Origin: Paracoccus subflavus
Lineage (GTDB): Bacteria > Pseudomonadota > Alphaproteobacteria > Rhodobacterales > Rhodobacteraceae
DNA length: 64,000 nucleotides
Assembly: GCF_004310345.1 (NCBI RefSeq)
Contig: NZ_SISK01000004.1
Span: 220,405-284,404 of the forward strand
Reading direction: 5' to 3'
Below, one piece after another: positions 23,459 through 32,332 of the stretch (within the stretch, counting starts at the first letter, position 1; each line of letters starts with the position of its first letter). The notes under the pieces are model-generated. The model searched no databases. It saw only the letters and a program-made list of their open reading frames with translations, and was not told the origin of the DNA. Position numbers and translations under genes: made by a program.

Positions 23459-23584
23459 CGGTCCCTCCGCATGGTCTTGCGACAAAGGCTATCTCGGGAT
23501 GGCCCCGCGCTCAACCGGCCCGCCGTTACGTCGGGGATCGGGGCTTGAGCGGACCTGCCCGTCGCGGATAGCGTAGGGTTCCCT

Positions 23585-24040
23585 ATGCCGGAGATGAACA
23601 TGCCTCAGGGCCCTGACCTGACCGACCGCGACCAGACCCGGATTGCGCAGCAATTCATCGAGGCGATCCCCCATGCCCGCGCCCTGGGGATGCGGGTCGA
23701 TGCCCTGGGCGAGGGAACCGCAACGATCAGCATGCCCTGGGCCGAACATCTGGTCGGCGACCCGCGCAGCGGCGTGGTTCACGGCGGCGTGGTGTCGGCG
23801 CTGATGGATACCTGCTGCGGGGCGGCGGTGATGTCGCATCCGGCTGGCCCCGCGTCCACCGCGACCATCGACCTGCGCATCGACTACATGCGCGCGGCGC
23901 GACAGGGTCAGCGGATCACCGCAACGGCCGAATGCTATCACATGACCCGGACCGTGGCCTTTGTCCGGGCGATTGCCCTGGACGAAGACGACGGCAATCC
24001 CGTCGCGGCGGCGACCGGCGCCTTTACCGTGGAGGGATAG
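23585..24040 (+). CDS. PaaI-type hotdog thioesterase
   Basis: A 151-residue hotdog-fold protein of the PaaI family, which hydrolyses acyl- or aryl-CoA thioesters. The family motif HGGVVSALMDTCCGAA (residues about 62-77) and the strand TIDLRIDYMRAA are clear. It is divergent from the second MerR gene and three bases ahead of a second hotdog gene. The pair likely recycles CoA from compounds handled by the nearby acyl-CoA operon. The ATG at 23594 is an alternative start. Confidence 0.88.
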   Translation: MPEMNMPQGPDLTDRDQTRIAQQFIEAIPHARALGMRVDALGEGTATISMPWAEHLVGDPRSGVVHGGVVSALMDTCCGAAVMSHPAGPASTATIDLRIDYMRAARQGQRITATAECYHMTRTVAFVRAIALDEDDGNPVAAATGAFTVEG

Positions 24041-24043
24041 CCT

Positions 24044-24544
24044 ATGGCCGACCGACGCGAACCCCTGCACCTGATCAAGTCGCGCCGCGACTCGGCCCTG
24101 GCGACGCTTGTGTCCGGGGTGCCTTACCTGGCCTGGCTGGGCATCCGCTTCGACCGGCGCGGCGACGAACTGACGGCGATCCTGCCTTATGACGAAAAGC
24201 TGATCGGAAACCCGCTGCTGCCGGCCATCCATGGCGGGGTGACGGCCGCGTTTCTGGAGGTGACGGCGATTATCGAACTGGCGTGGGCCGGGCTTTGGGA
24301 GGAAATGGAATCGGGCCGCATCGTCCCCGACGCCGCCGTGGATTCGGCCATGCCCCGTCTGCCCAAGACGATCGACTTTACAGTCGATTACCTGCGCAGC
24401 GGATTGCCCCGCGATGCCTATGCCCGTGCCCGGATCGTACGGTCCGGGCGGCGCTATGCCTCGGTCCAGGTCGAGGCGTGGCAGGACAACCGCGCGCGGC
24501 TTCTGGCGCAGGCGACGGGGCATTTCCTGATGCCGCAGGGCTAG
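24044..24544 (+). CDS. Second PaaI-type hotdog thioesterase
   Basis: A 166-residue hotdog-fold protein. The motif differs slightly from its neighbour (LLPAIHGGVTAAFLEVTAI), followed by KTIDFTVDYLRSG. The two are diverged paralogues and may act as a mixed oligomer or on different thioesters; the sequence cannot decide. It starts three bases after the first gene with the ribosome site GGAGGG inside that gene's end. Confidence 0.86.
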   Translation: MADRREPLHLIKSRRDSALATLVSGVPYLAWLGIRFDRRGDELTAILPYDEKLIGNPLLPAIHGGVTAAFLEVTAIIELAWAGLWEEMESGRIVPDAAVDSAMPRLPKTIDFTVDYLRSGLPRDAYARARIVRSGRRYASVQVEAWQDNRARLLAQATGHFLMPQG

Positions 24545-24565
24545 GAACGGCGGCCGCGTTTACGG

Positions 24566-24883
24566 TCATTCGGCCTCGTCGATGACCTGCCTGCGGGCCA
24601 CCTCGCGCAGTTCGGACATCTTGGCGCGAACCTGGGATTCGCTGGTCTTTCCATCCAGATCCGACATGATCTTGCGAAACACGTCCTCATCGCCCGGCTC
24701 GGAGAAATCCGAGGTCACGACGGCCATCGCGTAGGCGCGGGCGTCGTCGCCCTGCTTGCCCAGAAGACCGGCCGCCCATTCCCCCAGCAGGCGGTTGCGC
24801 CGCGCCTCGGCCTTGAAGCGCAGATCGGCGTCATGGGCGAATTTCTTTTCAAAACCGCGTTCGCGGTCGTCGAAGGTGGTCAT
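24566..24883 (-). CDS. DUF1476 protein, probable zeta inhibitor subunit of F1FO-ATP synthase
   Basis: A 105-residue helical protein starting [19 protein letters not shown] and continuing with [16 protein letters not shown] and ending [13 protein letters not shown]. It strongly resembles, from memory, the zeta subunit of Paracoccus denitrificans ATP synthase, whose N-terminal segment enters F1 and blocks ATP hydrolysis. The start ATG at 24883 has a GGAGGCAACG site. It stands alone, divergent from purC and far from any atp operon in this window. Confidence 0.9.
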   Translation of the reverse strand: MTTFDDRERGFEKKFAHDADLRFKAEARRNRLLGEWAAGLLGKQGDDARAYAMAVVTSDFSEPGDEDVFRKIMSDLDGKTSESQVRAKMSELREVARRQVIDEAE

Positions 24884-25011
24884 CGTTGCCTCCATTCCAG
24901 GTTGACCGGATTCTAGTCGCGCCACGGTCGCTTGCAAGCCTTCGTATTGCCCTCGAGGGCGCTTGTGGAGTAAGGCCCATGGGACACGGGACATGCGAAA
25001 GGACGCCGGCC

Positions 25012-25773
25012 ATGGCACCGCGCCGCAAGAAGGTTTACGAAGGCAAGGCGAAGATCCTGTACGAAGGCACCGAGCCCGGCACGCTGGTCCAGTATTTCAA
25101 GGACGATGCGACCGCCTTCAACGCGCAGAAGCGCGCCACGATCGAGGGCAAGGGCGTCCTGAACAACCGCTTGTCCGAATTTTTCATGAACGGGCTGACG
25201 AATATCGGCGTCCCGAACCACTTCATCCGCCGCATCAACATGCGCGAGCAACTGATCCGCCAGGTCGAGATCGTCCCGCTCGAGGTGATCGTGCGCAACT
25301 TCGCCGCCGGGTCCATTTCCAAGCGTCTGGGAATCGAGGAGGGCACCCTGCTGCCGCGCCCGATCGTCGAATACAGCTTCAAGAACGACGAACTGGGCGA
25401 TCCGATGGTGTCCGAGGAATACATCATCGCCTTCGGCTGGGCGACCCAGCAGGATCTGGACGACATCGTGTCGCTGGCGCTGCGCGTCAACGATTTCCTG
25501 TCGGGCGTGTTCTATGGCGTGGGCATCAAGCTGATCGACTTCAAGATCGAGATCGGGCGCGTCTGGGACAACGACTTCATGCGCCTGATCGTCGCCGACG
25601 AGATCAGCCCGGACAGTTGCCGCCTGTGGGACATGAAGACCGGACAGAAGCTGGACAAGGACGTGTTCCGCCGCGACCTGGGCAATCTGACCGACGCCTA
25701 TACCGAGGTTGCGCGCCGGTTGGGCCTGATGCCCGCCAACACCACCAGCCTGAAACCGACCGCGATCAACTGA
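25012..25773 (+). CDS. purC: SAICAR synthetase PurC
   Basis: Phosphoribosylaminoimidazole-succinocarboxamide synthase; joins aspartate to CAIR in purine synthesis. The 253 residues begin with [16 protein letters not shown], followed by [20 protein letters not shown] (signature) and [16 protein letters not shown]. The ATG at 25012 is preceded by GAAAGGA; the open frame upstream is leader. purS follows after 12 bases. Confidence 0.97.
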   Translation: MAPRRKKVYEGKAKILYEGTEPGTLVQYFKDDATAFNAQKRATIEGKGVLNNRLSEFFMNGLTNIGVPNHFIRRINMREQLIRQVEIVPLEVIVRNFAAGSISKRLGIEEGTLLPRPIVEYSFKNDELGDPMVSEEYIIAFGWATQQDLDDIVSLALRVNDFLSGVFYGVGIKLIDFKIEIGRVWDNDFMRLIVADEISPDSCRLWDMKTGQKLDKDVFRRDLGNLTDAYTEVARRLGLMPANTTSLKPTAIN

Positions 25774-25785
25774 AAAGGGCGCCCC

Positions 25786-26025
25786 ATGAAGGCACGTGTC
25801 ACCATCATGCTGAAGGATGGCGTTCTTGATCCGCAGGGCGAGGCGATCCGCCACGCACTGGGGGGCCTTGGCCATCGCGGCGTCACCGGCGTCCGGCAGG
25901 GCAAGCTGATCGAACTGGACCTGGATGCCGCCGATCCCGATACTGCAAGAACCGAGATCGAACGGATGTGCGAACGGCTGCTGGCCAACACGGTGATCGA
26001 GAAATATTCGGTCGAGATCGTCTGA
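25786..26025 (+). CDS. purS: Phosphoribosylformylglycinamidine synthase subunit PurS
   Basis: Small subunit of the three-part FGAM synthase (PurS-PurQ-PurL) that bridges the glutaminase and synthetase parts. The 79 residues show the typical MKARVTIMLKDGVLDPQGEA and VRQGKLIELDL pattern. It is co-directional with purC. purQ, which usually follows directly in relatives, does not; an amino-acid ABC transporter begins 80 bases on. Confidence 0.95.
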   Translation: MKARVTIMLKDGVLDPQGEAIRHALGGLGHRGVTGVRQGKLIELDLDAADPDTARTEIERMCERLLANTVIEKYSVEIV

Positions 26026-26105
26026 CGCCACGGCAAGCCGATTTATCGTCGGGTTGCCCGTCAGACCCCGTTGCAAAAGCGCCGGGATTATCGCCCAATG
26101 CGCCG

Positions 26106-26900
26106 ATGACGAACGACAATTCCGCCCGAACCACCGACTCTCCCGTGATCCGCATCCAGGGGCTGCACAAGTCCTATGGCGCTGTCGAGGTACTGAAGGG
26201 GGTTTCCATGGCGGCGCCCCGCGGCCATGTGGTCAGCCTGATCGGATCGTCGGGATCGGGCAAGTCCACCCTGCTGCGCTGCTGCAACCTTCTGGAAAAC
26301 AGTCAGGCGGGCGACATCGCCTTCGAGGGCGAGCCCGTGCGCTGGAAAGGGCAGGGCGCGTCGCGCGTGCCTGCCGACCGCGCCCAGGTGCTGCGCTTTC
26401 GCACGAACCTGTCGATGGTGTTCCAGCAGTTCAACCTGTGGTCCCACATGACGGTCCTGCAAAACGTCTCCGAGGCGCCGGTCACGGTTCTGGGCGAAGA
26501 TCGCGCCGTCGTCGAGGAACGTGCCCGGATGCTGCTGGACAAGGTCGGCATCGGCGACAAGGCCGGTGCCTGGCCCTCGCAACTGTCGGGCGGCCAGCAG
26601 CAGCGCGCCGCCATTGCCCGCGCGCTGTGCATGCAGCCCAAGGCGCTGCTGTTCGACGAACCGACAAGCGCGCTCGACCCCGAACTGCAACAGGAGGTGG
26701 TGCGCGTCATCAAGGATCTGGCGTCCGAACACCGCACCATGATCATCGTGACCCACGACATGCGGCTGGCCGCCGATGTCAGCGACCATGTTGTCTTTCT
26801 GCATCAGGGCCTGATCGCCGAGGAAGGCCCCCCGGCCCAGCTTTTCGGCGCACCGAAAACCGACCGGCTGCGCCAGTTTCTCAGTGCGTCGATGCACTGA
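26106..26900 (+). CDS. Polar amino acid ABC transporter, ATP-binding protein
   Basis: The ATPase of a HisP/GlnQ-type importer, 264 residues. Walker A GSSGSGKSTLLRC, Q-loop MVFQQFNLW, signature LSGGQQQRAAIARAL, Walker B LLFDEPTSALD and the switch histidine in VTHDMRL are complete. The chosen ATG at 26106 lacks a strong ribosome site. First gene of a five-gene run (ATPase, binding protein, two permeases, glutamine-synthetase-like enzyme). Confidence 0.94.
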   Translation: MTNDNSARTTDSPVIRIQGLHKSYGAVEVLKGVSMAAPRGHVVSLIGSSGSGKSTLLRCCNLLENSQAGDIAFEGEPVRWKGQGASRVPADRAQVLRFRTNLSMVFQQFNLWSHMTVLQNVSEAPVTVLGEDRAVVEERARMLLDKVGIGDKAGAWPSQLSGGQQQRAAIARALCMQPKALLFDEPTSALDPELQQEVVRVIKDLASEHRTMIIVTHDMRLAADVSDHVVFLHQGLIAEEGPPAQLFGAPKTDRLRQFLSASMH

Positions 26901-26929
26901 TCCGATCACCAACAGGAGAAGAAAACAGA

Positions 26930-27664
26930 ATGAAGAAACTGCTGATCGCCGCCACTGTCCTTGCCGCCGCCACCGGAATGGCATCGTCGCAGACCGTGCG
27001 CATGGGAACCGAAGGGGCCTATCCTCCGTACAACTTCATCGACGATGCGACGGGCGATGTCGCGGGGTTCGAGATCGACCTGGGCAACGAGCTTTGTGCG
27101 CGCGCTGAACTGGAGTGCACCTGGGTGCGCAACGACTGGGACACGATCATCCCGAACCTCGTGTCGTCGAACTATGACACCATCATGGCCGGCATGAACA
27201 TCAACGAGGAACGCAAGGCCGTTATCGCCTTTACCCAGCCTTATACACCCGGGATGCCTTCGGCCTATGCGGCGCTTTCGGCGGATGTCGATGTCGAGGG
27301 CGGCGTGGTCGCCGCACAGACGAACACGATCCAGTCGGGCCATGTCGCCAGCACCGGCGCGACGCTTCTGGAATTCCCGACCCCCGACGAAACCGTCGCC
27401 GCCGTCCGCAACGGCGAGGCCGACGCGGTCTTTGCCGACAAGGACTTTCTGGCGCCCATCGTCGAGGAATCGAACGGCGAGCTGGTCTGGGTCGAGGGCT
27501 ATGACACGGTGCCGCTGGGCGAGGGCATCGGCATGGGCCTGCGTCAGTCCGATACCGAACTGCGCGAGAAATTCGACGCCGCCATCACCGAGATGAAGCA
27601 GGACGGCAGCCTGAACCAGTTGCTGGTCAAGTGGTTCGGCGAAGACGCCATGGTCTTTGAATGA
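26930..27664 (+). CDS. Amino acid ABC transporter, periplasmic binding protein (family 3)
   Basis: Substrate receptor, 244 residues. A Sec signal peptide (MKKLLIAATVLAAATGMASS) is followed by the family-3 opening VRMGTEGAYPPYNFID and GFEIDLGNELCARAELECTW, whose two cysteines may pair. DWDTIIPNLVSSNYDTIMAGM is the usual amine-binding region. Strong AGGAG site upstream of the ATG at 26930. A hairpin follows the stop. The ligand is a polar amino acid or amine; the last gene of the operon hints at a gamma-glutamylation substrate. Confidence 0.93.
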   Translation: MKKLLIAATVLAAATGMASSQTVRMGTEGAYPPYNFIDDATGDVAGFEIDLGNELCARAELECTWVRNDWDTIIPNLVSSNYDTIMAGMNINEERKAVIAFTQPYTPGMPSAYAALSADVDVEGGVVAAQTNTIQSGHVASTGATLLEFPTPDETVAAVRNGEADAVFADKDFLAPIVEESNGELVWVEGYDTVPLGEGIGMGLRQSDTELREKFDAAITEMKQDGSLNQLLVKWFGEDAMVFE

Positions 27665-27670
27665 TCCAAC

Positions 27671-27697
27671 GCCGTCGCGGGTGTCGCCCGTGACGGC
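27671..27697 (+). terminator. Intercistronic hairpin after the binding-protein gene
   Basis: gccgtc (27671-27676) pairs with gacggc (27692-27697), with further pairing inside. Such stems after binding-protein genes often shield the mRNA or reduce read-through so that the receptor is made in excess of the permeases. Confidence 0.5.
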
Positions 27698-27712
27698 CTT
27701 TCGGGGACAGGG

Positions 27713-28594
27713 ATGTTTTCGTATTGCGCCGATCCGTCCCTGTTGCAGGGATTTCAGTGGATGTCGTGCTATCTCACCTCGGGCACGCATCTGCTGTTCT
27801 ATGCCAGCTTCGGCATGGTCCTGCTGCTGCTGGCGGTCACGGCGCCGATCGCCCTGGCCTTCGGCTATGGCGGGGCCATGGCCTGCCGGTCGCCCATCGG
27901 GCCGCTGCGGTGGGTCGGCAAGACCTATACCGGCATGGTCAGGGGGGTGCCGGACATTGTCTTTTTCCTGTTCGTGCCCATAGCTCTGGACCAGGGGCTT
28001 GAATGGCTGCGCCATCAGGCTCTGTGCGACAGCGACGCACCGGTCCGGCAGGGCAACGATTTCGTGGTCTGCGCGGCGGCCAAGCTGCCGCTGTCGGACA
28101 GTCCCGCCTGGGTCCATGACACCTATGCCCTGATCCTGGCGGTGATCGCCTTTGCCACCGTATTCGGCGCCTTCGCCGCGAATGTCCTCTATGGTGCCAT
28201 GCAGGCCGTTCCCCGCGAGCAACTGGAAACCGCCGAGGCCTATGGCATGTCGGCCCGCCAGGTCACGCGGCGTGTGCTGGTGCCGCAGATGTGGATCTAT
28301 GCCTTGCCGGGACTGTCGAACCTGTGGCTGATCCTGATCAAGGCCACGCCGCTGCTGTTCCTGCTGGGGATCGAGGATATCGTGTACTGGGCGCGCGAAC
28401 TGGGCGGGGCCAAGACAAGCGCCTTTTCCTATCCGCACCCGGACTGGCGGCTGTATTATTTTCTGGTCATCCTTGTCTTCTATCTGCTGATGACCTGGAT
28501 TTCCGAACGCGTTCTGGGCCGCCTGACCGCGCGCCTGTCCGCCGGACAGGCGACCCTGGCGGGTGAGGCGCAGCGCAAGGCGGCCACGGCATGA
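27713..28594 (+). CDS. Amino acid ABC transporter permease 1 (HisQ/ArtQ type)
   Basis: Inner-membrane permease, 293 residues, with about five helices and the coupling loop EQLETAEAYGMSARQVTRRVLVPQ (EAA motif). It is longer than usual because of a periplasmic insert around residues 95-130 holding two cysteines (ALCDSDAPVR and FVVCAAAKLP). RGVPDIVFFLFVP is the family hallmark (normally RGTPLLVQLF). Its end overlaps the next permease by four bases. Confidence 0.92.
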   Translation: MFSYCADPSLLQGFQWMSCYLTSGTHLLFYASFGMVLLLLAVTAPIALAFGYGGAMACRSPIGPLRWVGKTYTGMVRGVPDIVFFLFVPIALDQGLEWLRHQALCDSDAPVRQGNDFVVCAAAKLPLSDSPAWVHDTYALILAVIAFATVFGAFAANVLYGAMQAVPREQLETAEAYGMSARQVTRRVLVPQMWIYALPGLSNLWLILIKATPLLFLLGIEDIVYWARELGGAKTSAFSYPHPDWRLYYFLVILVFYLLMTWISERVLGRLTARLSAGQATLAGEAQRKAATA

Positions 28595-29415
28595 GCTGCC
28601 TCCAGACGATCGCGGATTACGGACTGAGATCCATCGGCCTGGGCGAACGGCTGCTGCCCCGGACCGATTTCACGCTGTGCCAGCAGGTCACGCTGATCGG
28701 GTCGGGGCTGATCTGGAACCTGTACTTCGCGGTCTTCGCATTGCTGATCGGATTCTTTCTGGCGACCGGACTGGCGCTTGCCAGGGCAGGGCGCAATCCG
28801 GTCCTGCGCGGGGCGGCCAACGGTTTCATTTTCCTGTTCCGGGGCAGTCCGCTGTTCATCCAGTTCTTTCTGGCCTATTCGGCGCTGGTGCTGCTGCCCC
28901 GGTCCGGCATCGAGGTCTTTGGCCTGACCCTGCCGACCACCTGGCTGACCCGCGCCTGGGCGGGCGCCCTCCTGGTGCTGATCCTCAATACCGCAGCCTA
29001 TTCCGCCGAGATCTTTCATGGCGCCCTGATGGCGGTGCCGCGCGGCGATATCGACGCCGCGGACGCCTATGGCATGTCGGGATGGACCCGGTTCCGCCGG
29101 GTGATGTGGCCCACCATGCTGCGGCTGGCCTGGCCGGCCTATACGAACGAGGCGATCTTTCTGTTTCATGCCACGACGCTGGTGTTCTTTTCGGCCTTTC
29201 CCGCCTTTCAGCAGCGCGGCGACAGCCTGTATTATGCCAGCTATTTCGCGGGCCAGACCTTCAACCCGTTCGTCGCCTATCCCATCGCGGCGGGGTATTT
29301 CATCGTGCTGACCCTTGCGCTGATCGGGCTGATGGGCATCGTGAACCGGCGCCTGAACCGCCACCTGCCCGGCGCGGCAGACCGCATCCGATATCGTCCG
29401 CAACTGTTCCGGTGA
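28591..29415 (+). CDS. Amino acid ABC transporter permease 2 (HisM/ArtM type)
   Basis: Second permease of the transporter, 274 residues. It shows the typical FLFRGSPLFIQFFLAYSAL and the coupling loop VPRGDIDAADAYGMSGWTRFRRVMWP, with about five helices. It probably forms a heterodimer with permease 1. The glutamine-synthetase-like gene starts three bases after its stop. Confidence 0.93.
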   Translation: MSCLQTIADYGLRSIGLGERLLPRTDFTLCQQVTLIGSGLIWNLYFAVFALLIGFFLATGLALARAGRNPVLRGAANGFIFLFRGSPLFIQFFLAYSALVLLPRSGIEVFGLTLPTTWLTRAWAGALLVLILNTAAYSAEIFHGALMAVPRGDIDAADAYGMSGWTRFRRVMWPTMLRLAWPAYTNEAIFLFHATTLVFFSAFPAFQQRGDSLYYASYFAGQTFNPFVAYPIAAGYFIVLTLALIGLMGIVNRRLNRHLPGAADRIRYRPQLFR

Positions 29416-29418
29416 GGC

Positions 29419-30750
29419 ATGGACTGGCTGAAAGAACATCCCGAGGTCAAGACCATCCGTGTAGCTGCCGCCGACCTGAACGGGGTGGCGCGGGGCAAGC
29501 GCATTCCGGCACGCTATGCGCGCAAGCTTCTCGAGGAGGGGACAAAATTTCCCTATTCCGTCCTGAACCTGGACATCTGGGGCGAGGATATCGAGAACAG
29601 TCCCCTGGTGTTCGAGACCGGCGATCCCGACGGCCTGCTGCTGCCGACCGAGCGCGGCTTCATGCCGATGCCCTGGCTGGACGCGCCGACTGCGCTGTTG
29701 CCGCTGTGGATGTTCCATCCCGACGGCCGCCCCTATGAGGGCGATCCCCGCCAGGCGCTTGCCCGGGTCGTCGAACGCTATGCCGAGGCGGGCCTTACCG
29801 CCGTGGTCGCGACCGAGCTGGAGTTCTTTCTGATCGACGATTCCGGTCGCCAGCTCCGCGTGCCGCCCAGCCCGCGTTCCGGCAAGCGCCGCACCGGCGG
29901 CGAGGTGCTGAGCCTGCGCGCGCTGGATGCCTTCGACCAGTTCTTCACGACGCTTTACGAGGCGTCCGAGGCGATGGACATTCCGGCCGACACCGCCATC
30001 TCGGAGGCCGGGCCGGGCCAGTTCGAGATCAACCTGATGCATCAGCCGGACCCGCTGAAGGCCGCTGACGACACCTGGCTGTTCAAGATGCTGGTCAAGG
30101 GGATCGCCCGGCAATACGGCTTTGCCGCCAGCTTCATGGCCAAGCCCTACGAGACGTTTTCCGGAAACGGGCTGCACATGCATTTCTCGATCCTGGACAG
30201 GCAGGGGCGGAACATCTTCGACAATGGCGGCGACGAAGGCACGGCGGCCCTGCGGCACGCCGTGGCAGGCTGCCTGCGGGCCATGCCGGGATCGACGTTG
30301 CTGTTTGCCCCGCACGAGAACAGCTACGACCGCCTTGTCCCCAATGCCCATGCGCCGACGGGCATCGGCTGGGCCTATGAAAACCGGACAGCCGCAATCC
30401 GCATTCCGGCCTCGGGTCCGAAAGCGCGGCGGATCGAACACCGGGTGGCCGGCGGCGACGTGAACCCCTATCTGACGGTGGCCGCCATTCTGGGCGCCGC
30501 GCTGAACGGTATCCAAGATGGGCTGCCGGCCCCCGAACCCTTCAAGGGCAACGCCTATGACCAGAACCTGGCGCAACTGCCGGGCTCGTGGGGCGAGGCC
30601 ATCGAGGCTTTCCATGCCTGCCCCGAGATACGGCGGATCTTTCCCGAACATCTGATCGAGAACTATGTCCTGACCAAGCGACAGGAACTGCACTACATGG
30701 CGGAACTGTCGGACGAGGAAACGGTCGAGTTGTATCTGGATACGGTATAG
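29419..30750 (+). CDS. Glutamine synthetase family protein (gamma-glutamylpolyamine synthetase-like)
   Basis: A 443-residue member of the GS type I superfamily, of the PuuA/GlnT branch, which ligates glutamate to amines or polyamines rather than ammonia. Metal and substrate residues appear in VVATELEFFLI, AGPGQFEINLMHQPDP, NGLHMHFSILD, and NRTAAIRIP; the adenylylation loop of true GlnA is absent. Being last in an importer operon, it likely traps the imported amine or amino acid as a gamma-glutamyl product. The exact substrate is inferred, not shown. Confidence 0.9.
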   Translation: MDWLKEHPEVKTIRVAAADLNGVARGKRIPARYARKLLEEGTKFPYSVLNLDIWGEDIENSPLVFETGDPDGLLLPTERGFMPMPWLDAPTALLPLWMFHPDGRPYEGDPRQALARVVERYAEAGLTAVVATELEFFLIDDSGRQLRVPPSPRSGKRRTGGEVLSLRALDAFDQFFTTLYEASEAMDIPADTAISEAGPGQFEINLMHQPDPLKAADDTWLFKMLVKGIARQYGFAASFMAKPYETFSGNGLHMHFSILDRQGRNIFDNGGDEGTAALRHAVAGCLRAMPGSTLLFAPHENSYDRLVPNAHAPTGIGWAYENRTAAIRIPASGPKARRIEHRVAGGDVNPYLTVAAILGAALNGIQDGLPAPEPFKGNAYDQNLAQLPGSWGEAIEAFHACPEIRRIFPEHLIENYVLTKRQELHYMAELSDEETVELYLDTV

Positions 30751-30753
30751 GAA

Positions 30754-30772
30754 GCGGCGGGAAAACCGCCGC
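30754..30772. terminator. Hairpin between convergent genes
   Basis: gcggcgg (30754-30760), loop gaaaa, ccgccgc (30766-30772) just after the glutamine-synthetase-like stop and before the end of the convergent PRC-barrel gene. It has no T-run, so only a weak terminator at best. Confidence 0.4.
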
Positions 30773-30780
30773 CCCATGGC

Positions 30781-31077
30781 TTAATCCCGATGCTCGGGCA
30801 GGGCCTTGAGGTCTTCCTTGGTCCAGCGCGTGACGCCGTGAACCACGCCGTCCTGATCGCGCATCATGTCCAGATCCGACACCGAAACCAGAACCGGCTT
30901 CGAACCGATCCCCAGAAAGCCGCCCACGTCGATGACGACCTGCGCAGTGCCGCCCGAGCCATGGACATGGGACACGGTTCCAACCGTTTCGTCGCCGGGG
31001 CCATAGATGGTCGCGCCGGTCAGCACCGCATCGGTCATCTCGTCGGGCAAAAGCCGGGGGTGTTCAGAATGGTCCAT
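30781..31077 (-). CDS. PRC-barrel domain protein
   Basis: A 98-residue soluble protein with one PRC-barrel beta domain: TGATIYGPGDETVGTVSHVHG, then VVIDVGGFLGIGSKPVLVSVSDLDM. Stand-alone PRC-barrel proteins are common in alphaproteobacteria and often respond to stress; their partner or ligand is generally unknown. It seems to be its own unit, convergent with the importer operon. Confidence 0.85.
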   Translation of the reverse strand: MDHSEHPRLLPDEMTDAVLTGATIYGPGDETVGTVSHVHGSGGTAQVVIDVGGFLGIGSKPVLVSVSDLDMMRDQDGVVHGVTRWTKEDLKALPEHRD

Positions 31078-31146
31078 GCCATATCCTTTGCTGATGGTGA
31101 TGATGACAGGCCAACGTCCCGGCGGGACAGACGTTCCACCCGGACA

Positions 31147-32292
31147 TCAGTTCAGGAAATCCTCGGGGTCGAGGCTTTCCAGCCCACGGCGCACCTCGAA
31201 ATGCACGAAACCGCCGCTGCCGGCCTTGCCGATCGCCTGTCCGGCATCGACCACATCGCCCTTGGCGACGTCGAGGCTGGCCAGGGCGGCATAGACCGTC
31301 ATCAGGCCGCCGTCATGGCGGATCACCGCGATGGGCGATCCGGCCGCGTCCTGCGTGACCGCAGCGACGGTTCCCGTGCCGGCGGCGGTGACGGGGGTGC
31401 CTGCCGTGGCCGAGATGTCGATCCCGTCGTTGCGACCCTTTTCGTAGACGCGGATGATCGAGCCCGACACCGGCATCCGGAACCGTCCCCCGGACGAGGC
31501 CGCCGTTCGCGTGGCCCCCAGATCGGTGGCCGGGGCGGCGGGGCCGGGGTCGGCGGCGGGTGCCGTGTCCTCGGACGGCAACGGCTCGGACGCTGACGGA
31601 GGCCGGGGGGTCGGGCTGCCGGTGCCGGGAAGGGTCGTTGCTGCCATGGCCCGGTCGGGTGGCTGCCGACCGGCGACAGGAATCACCAGCCGCTGGCCCA
31701 CGCGCAGCGTCATGCTGGCGGGCAGGCCGTTCCAGACCGCCAGATCCTGCACGCCGACATCGTATCTGCGCGCGATCGACCAGGGGGTTTCGCCAGCCGC
31801 GACAACATGCTGCCGGGGATTGGCAGAGGCAGAAGCAGCGGCCGGCCCCGAGGCAGCGGCAGGGGACTGCCGGTTGCCGGCGGACTGCCCGGCAAAGGGG
31901 TCGCGGACCGCGCCCGTTCCGCCACCGCCCGCTGTGCCGCCGACCGAGGCTCCGACGCGCTGCGGCAGCACAAGGGTCTGACCCGCCCCCAGCATGGCAT
32001 CGGCAGGCAGGGCATTGTGCTGCGCCAGCCGCGCCGCGTCCACTCCCAGCCTGGCGGCAACGGTCGCCGGGGTGTCGCCCGCACGGGCCACGACAAGCTG
32101 ATAGGCCGGAAAGCTGATGATGCCCCGTTCGTCGGGCTGGGGCCGGGGTGCCGCCCGCGCCGCGGCGTCGGCCGTGCTGAGCGCACCCGGCAGCCAGCCG
32201 CGCAGATCCGCATCGAATCCCGTTGCGCCGCAGGACGACAATATCAAAACCGCCGCCACGGTCCGTGTCGCAAGCCTGAAAGTCCTGCTCAT
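31147..32292 (-). CDS. nlpD: NlpD-like lipoprotein with two LysM domains and a degenerate LytM domain
   Basis: Envelope protein that binds peptidoglycan and probably activates cell-wall amidases at division. The 381 residues begin with a lipoprotein signal (VAAVLILSSCGA), then two LysM domains (about 75-125, AYQLVVARAGDT; and 175-220, HVVAAGETPWSIARRYDVG), a Pro/Ala/Ser linker, and a C-terminal M23/LytM domain. In that domain the zinc HxxxD motif reads NDGIDIS and the second motif VHFEVRRG lacks one His, as in E. coli NlpD and EnvC: a regulator, not a hydrolase. It follows surE-pcm, the conserved order in Proteobacteria. ATG 32292 chosen for the lipobox. Confidence 0.92.
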   Translation of the reverse strand: MSRTFRLATRTVAAVLILSSCGATGFDADLRGWLPGALSTADAAARAAPRPQPDERGIISFPAYQLVVARAGDTPATVAARLGVDAARLAQHNALPADAMLGAGQTLVLPQRVGASVGGTAGGGGTGAVRDPFAGQSAGNRQSPAAASGPAAASASANPRQHVVAAGETPWSIARRYDVGVQDLAVWNGLPASMTLRVGQRLVIPVAGRQPPDRAMAATTLPGTGSPTPRPPSASEPLPSEDTAPAADPGPAAPATDLGATRTAASSGGRFRMPVSGSIIRVYEKGRNDGIDISATAGTPVTAAGTGTVAAVTQDAAGSPIAVIRHDGGLMTVYAALASLDVAKGDVVDAGQAIGKAGSGGFVHFEVRRGLESLDPEDFLN

Positions 32293-32332
32293 TCTTTTCG
32301 CCGCCCTCGGACTGCCTTGCCGCAGGTCCGGG

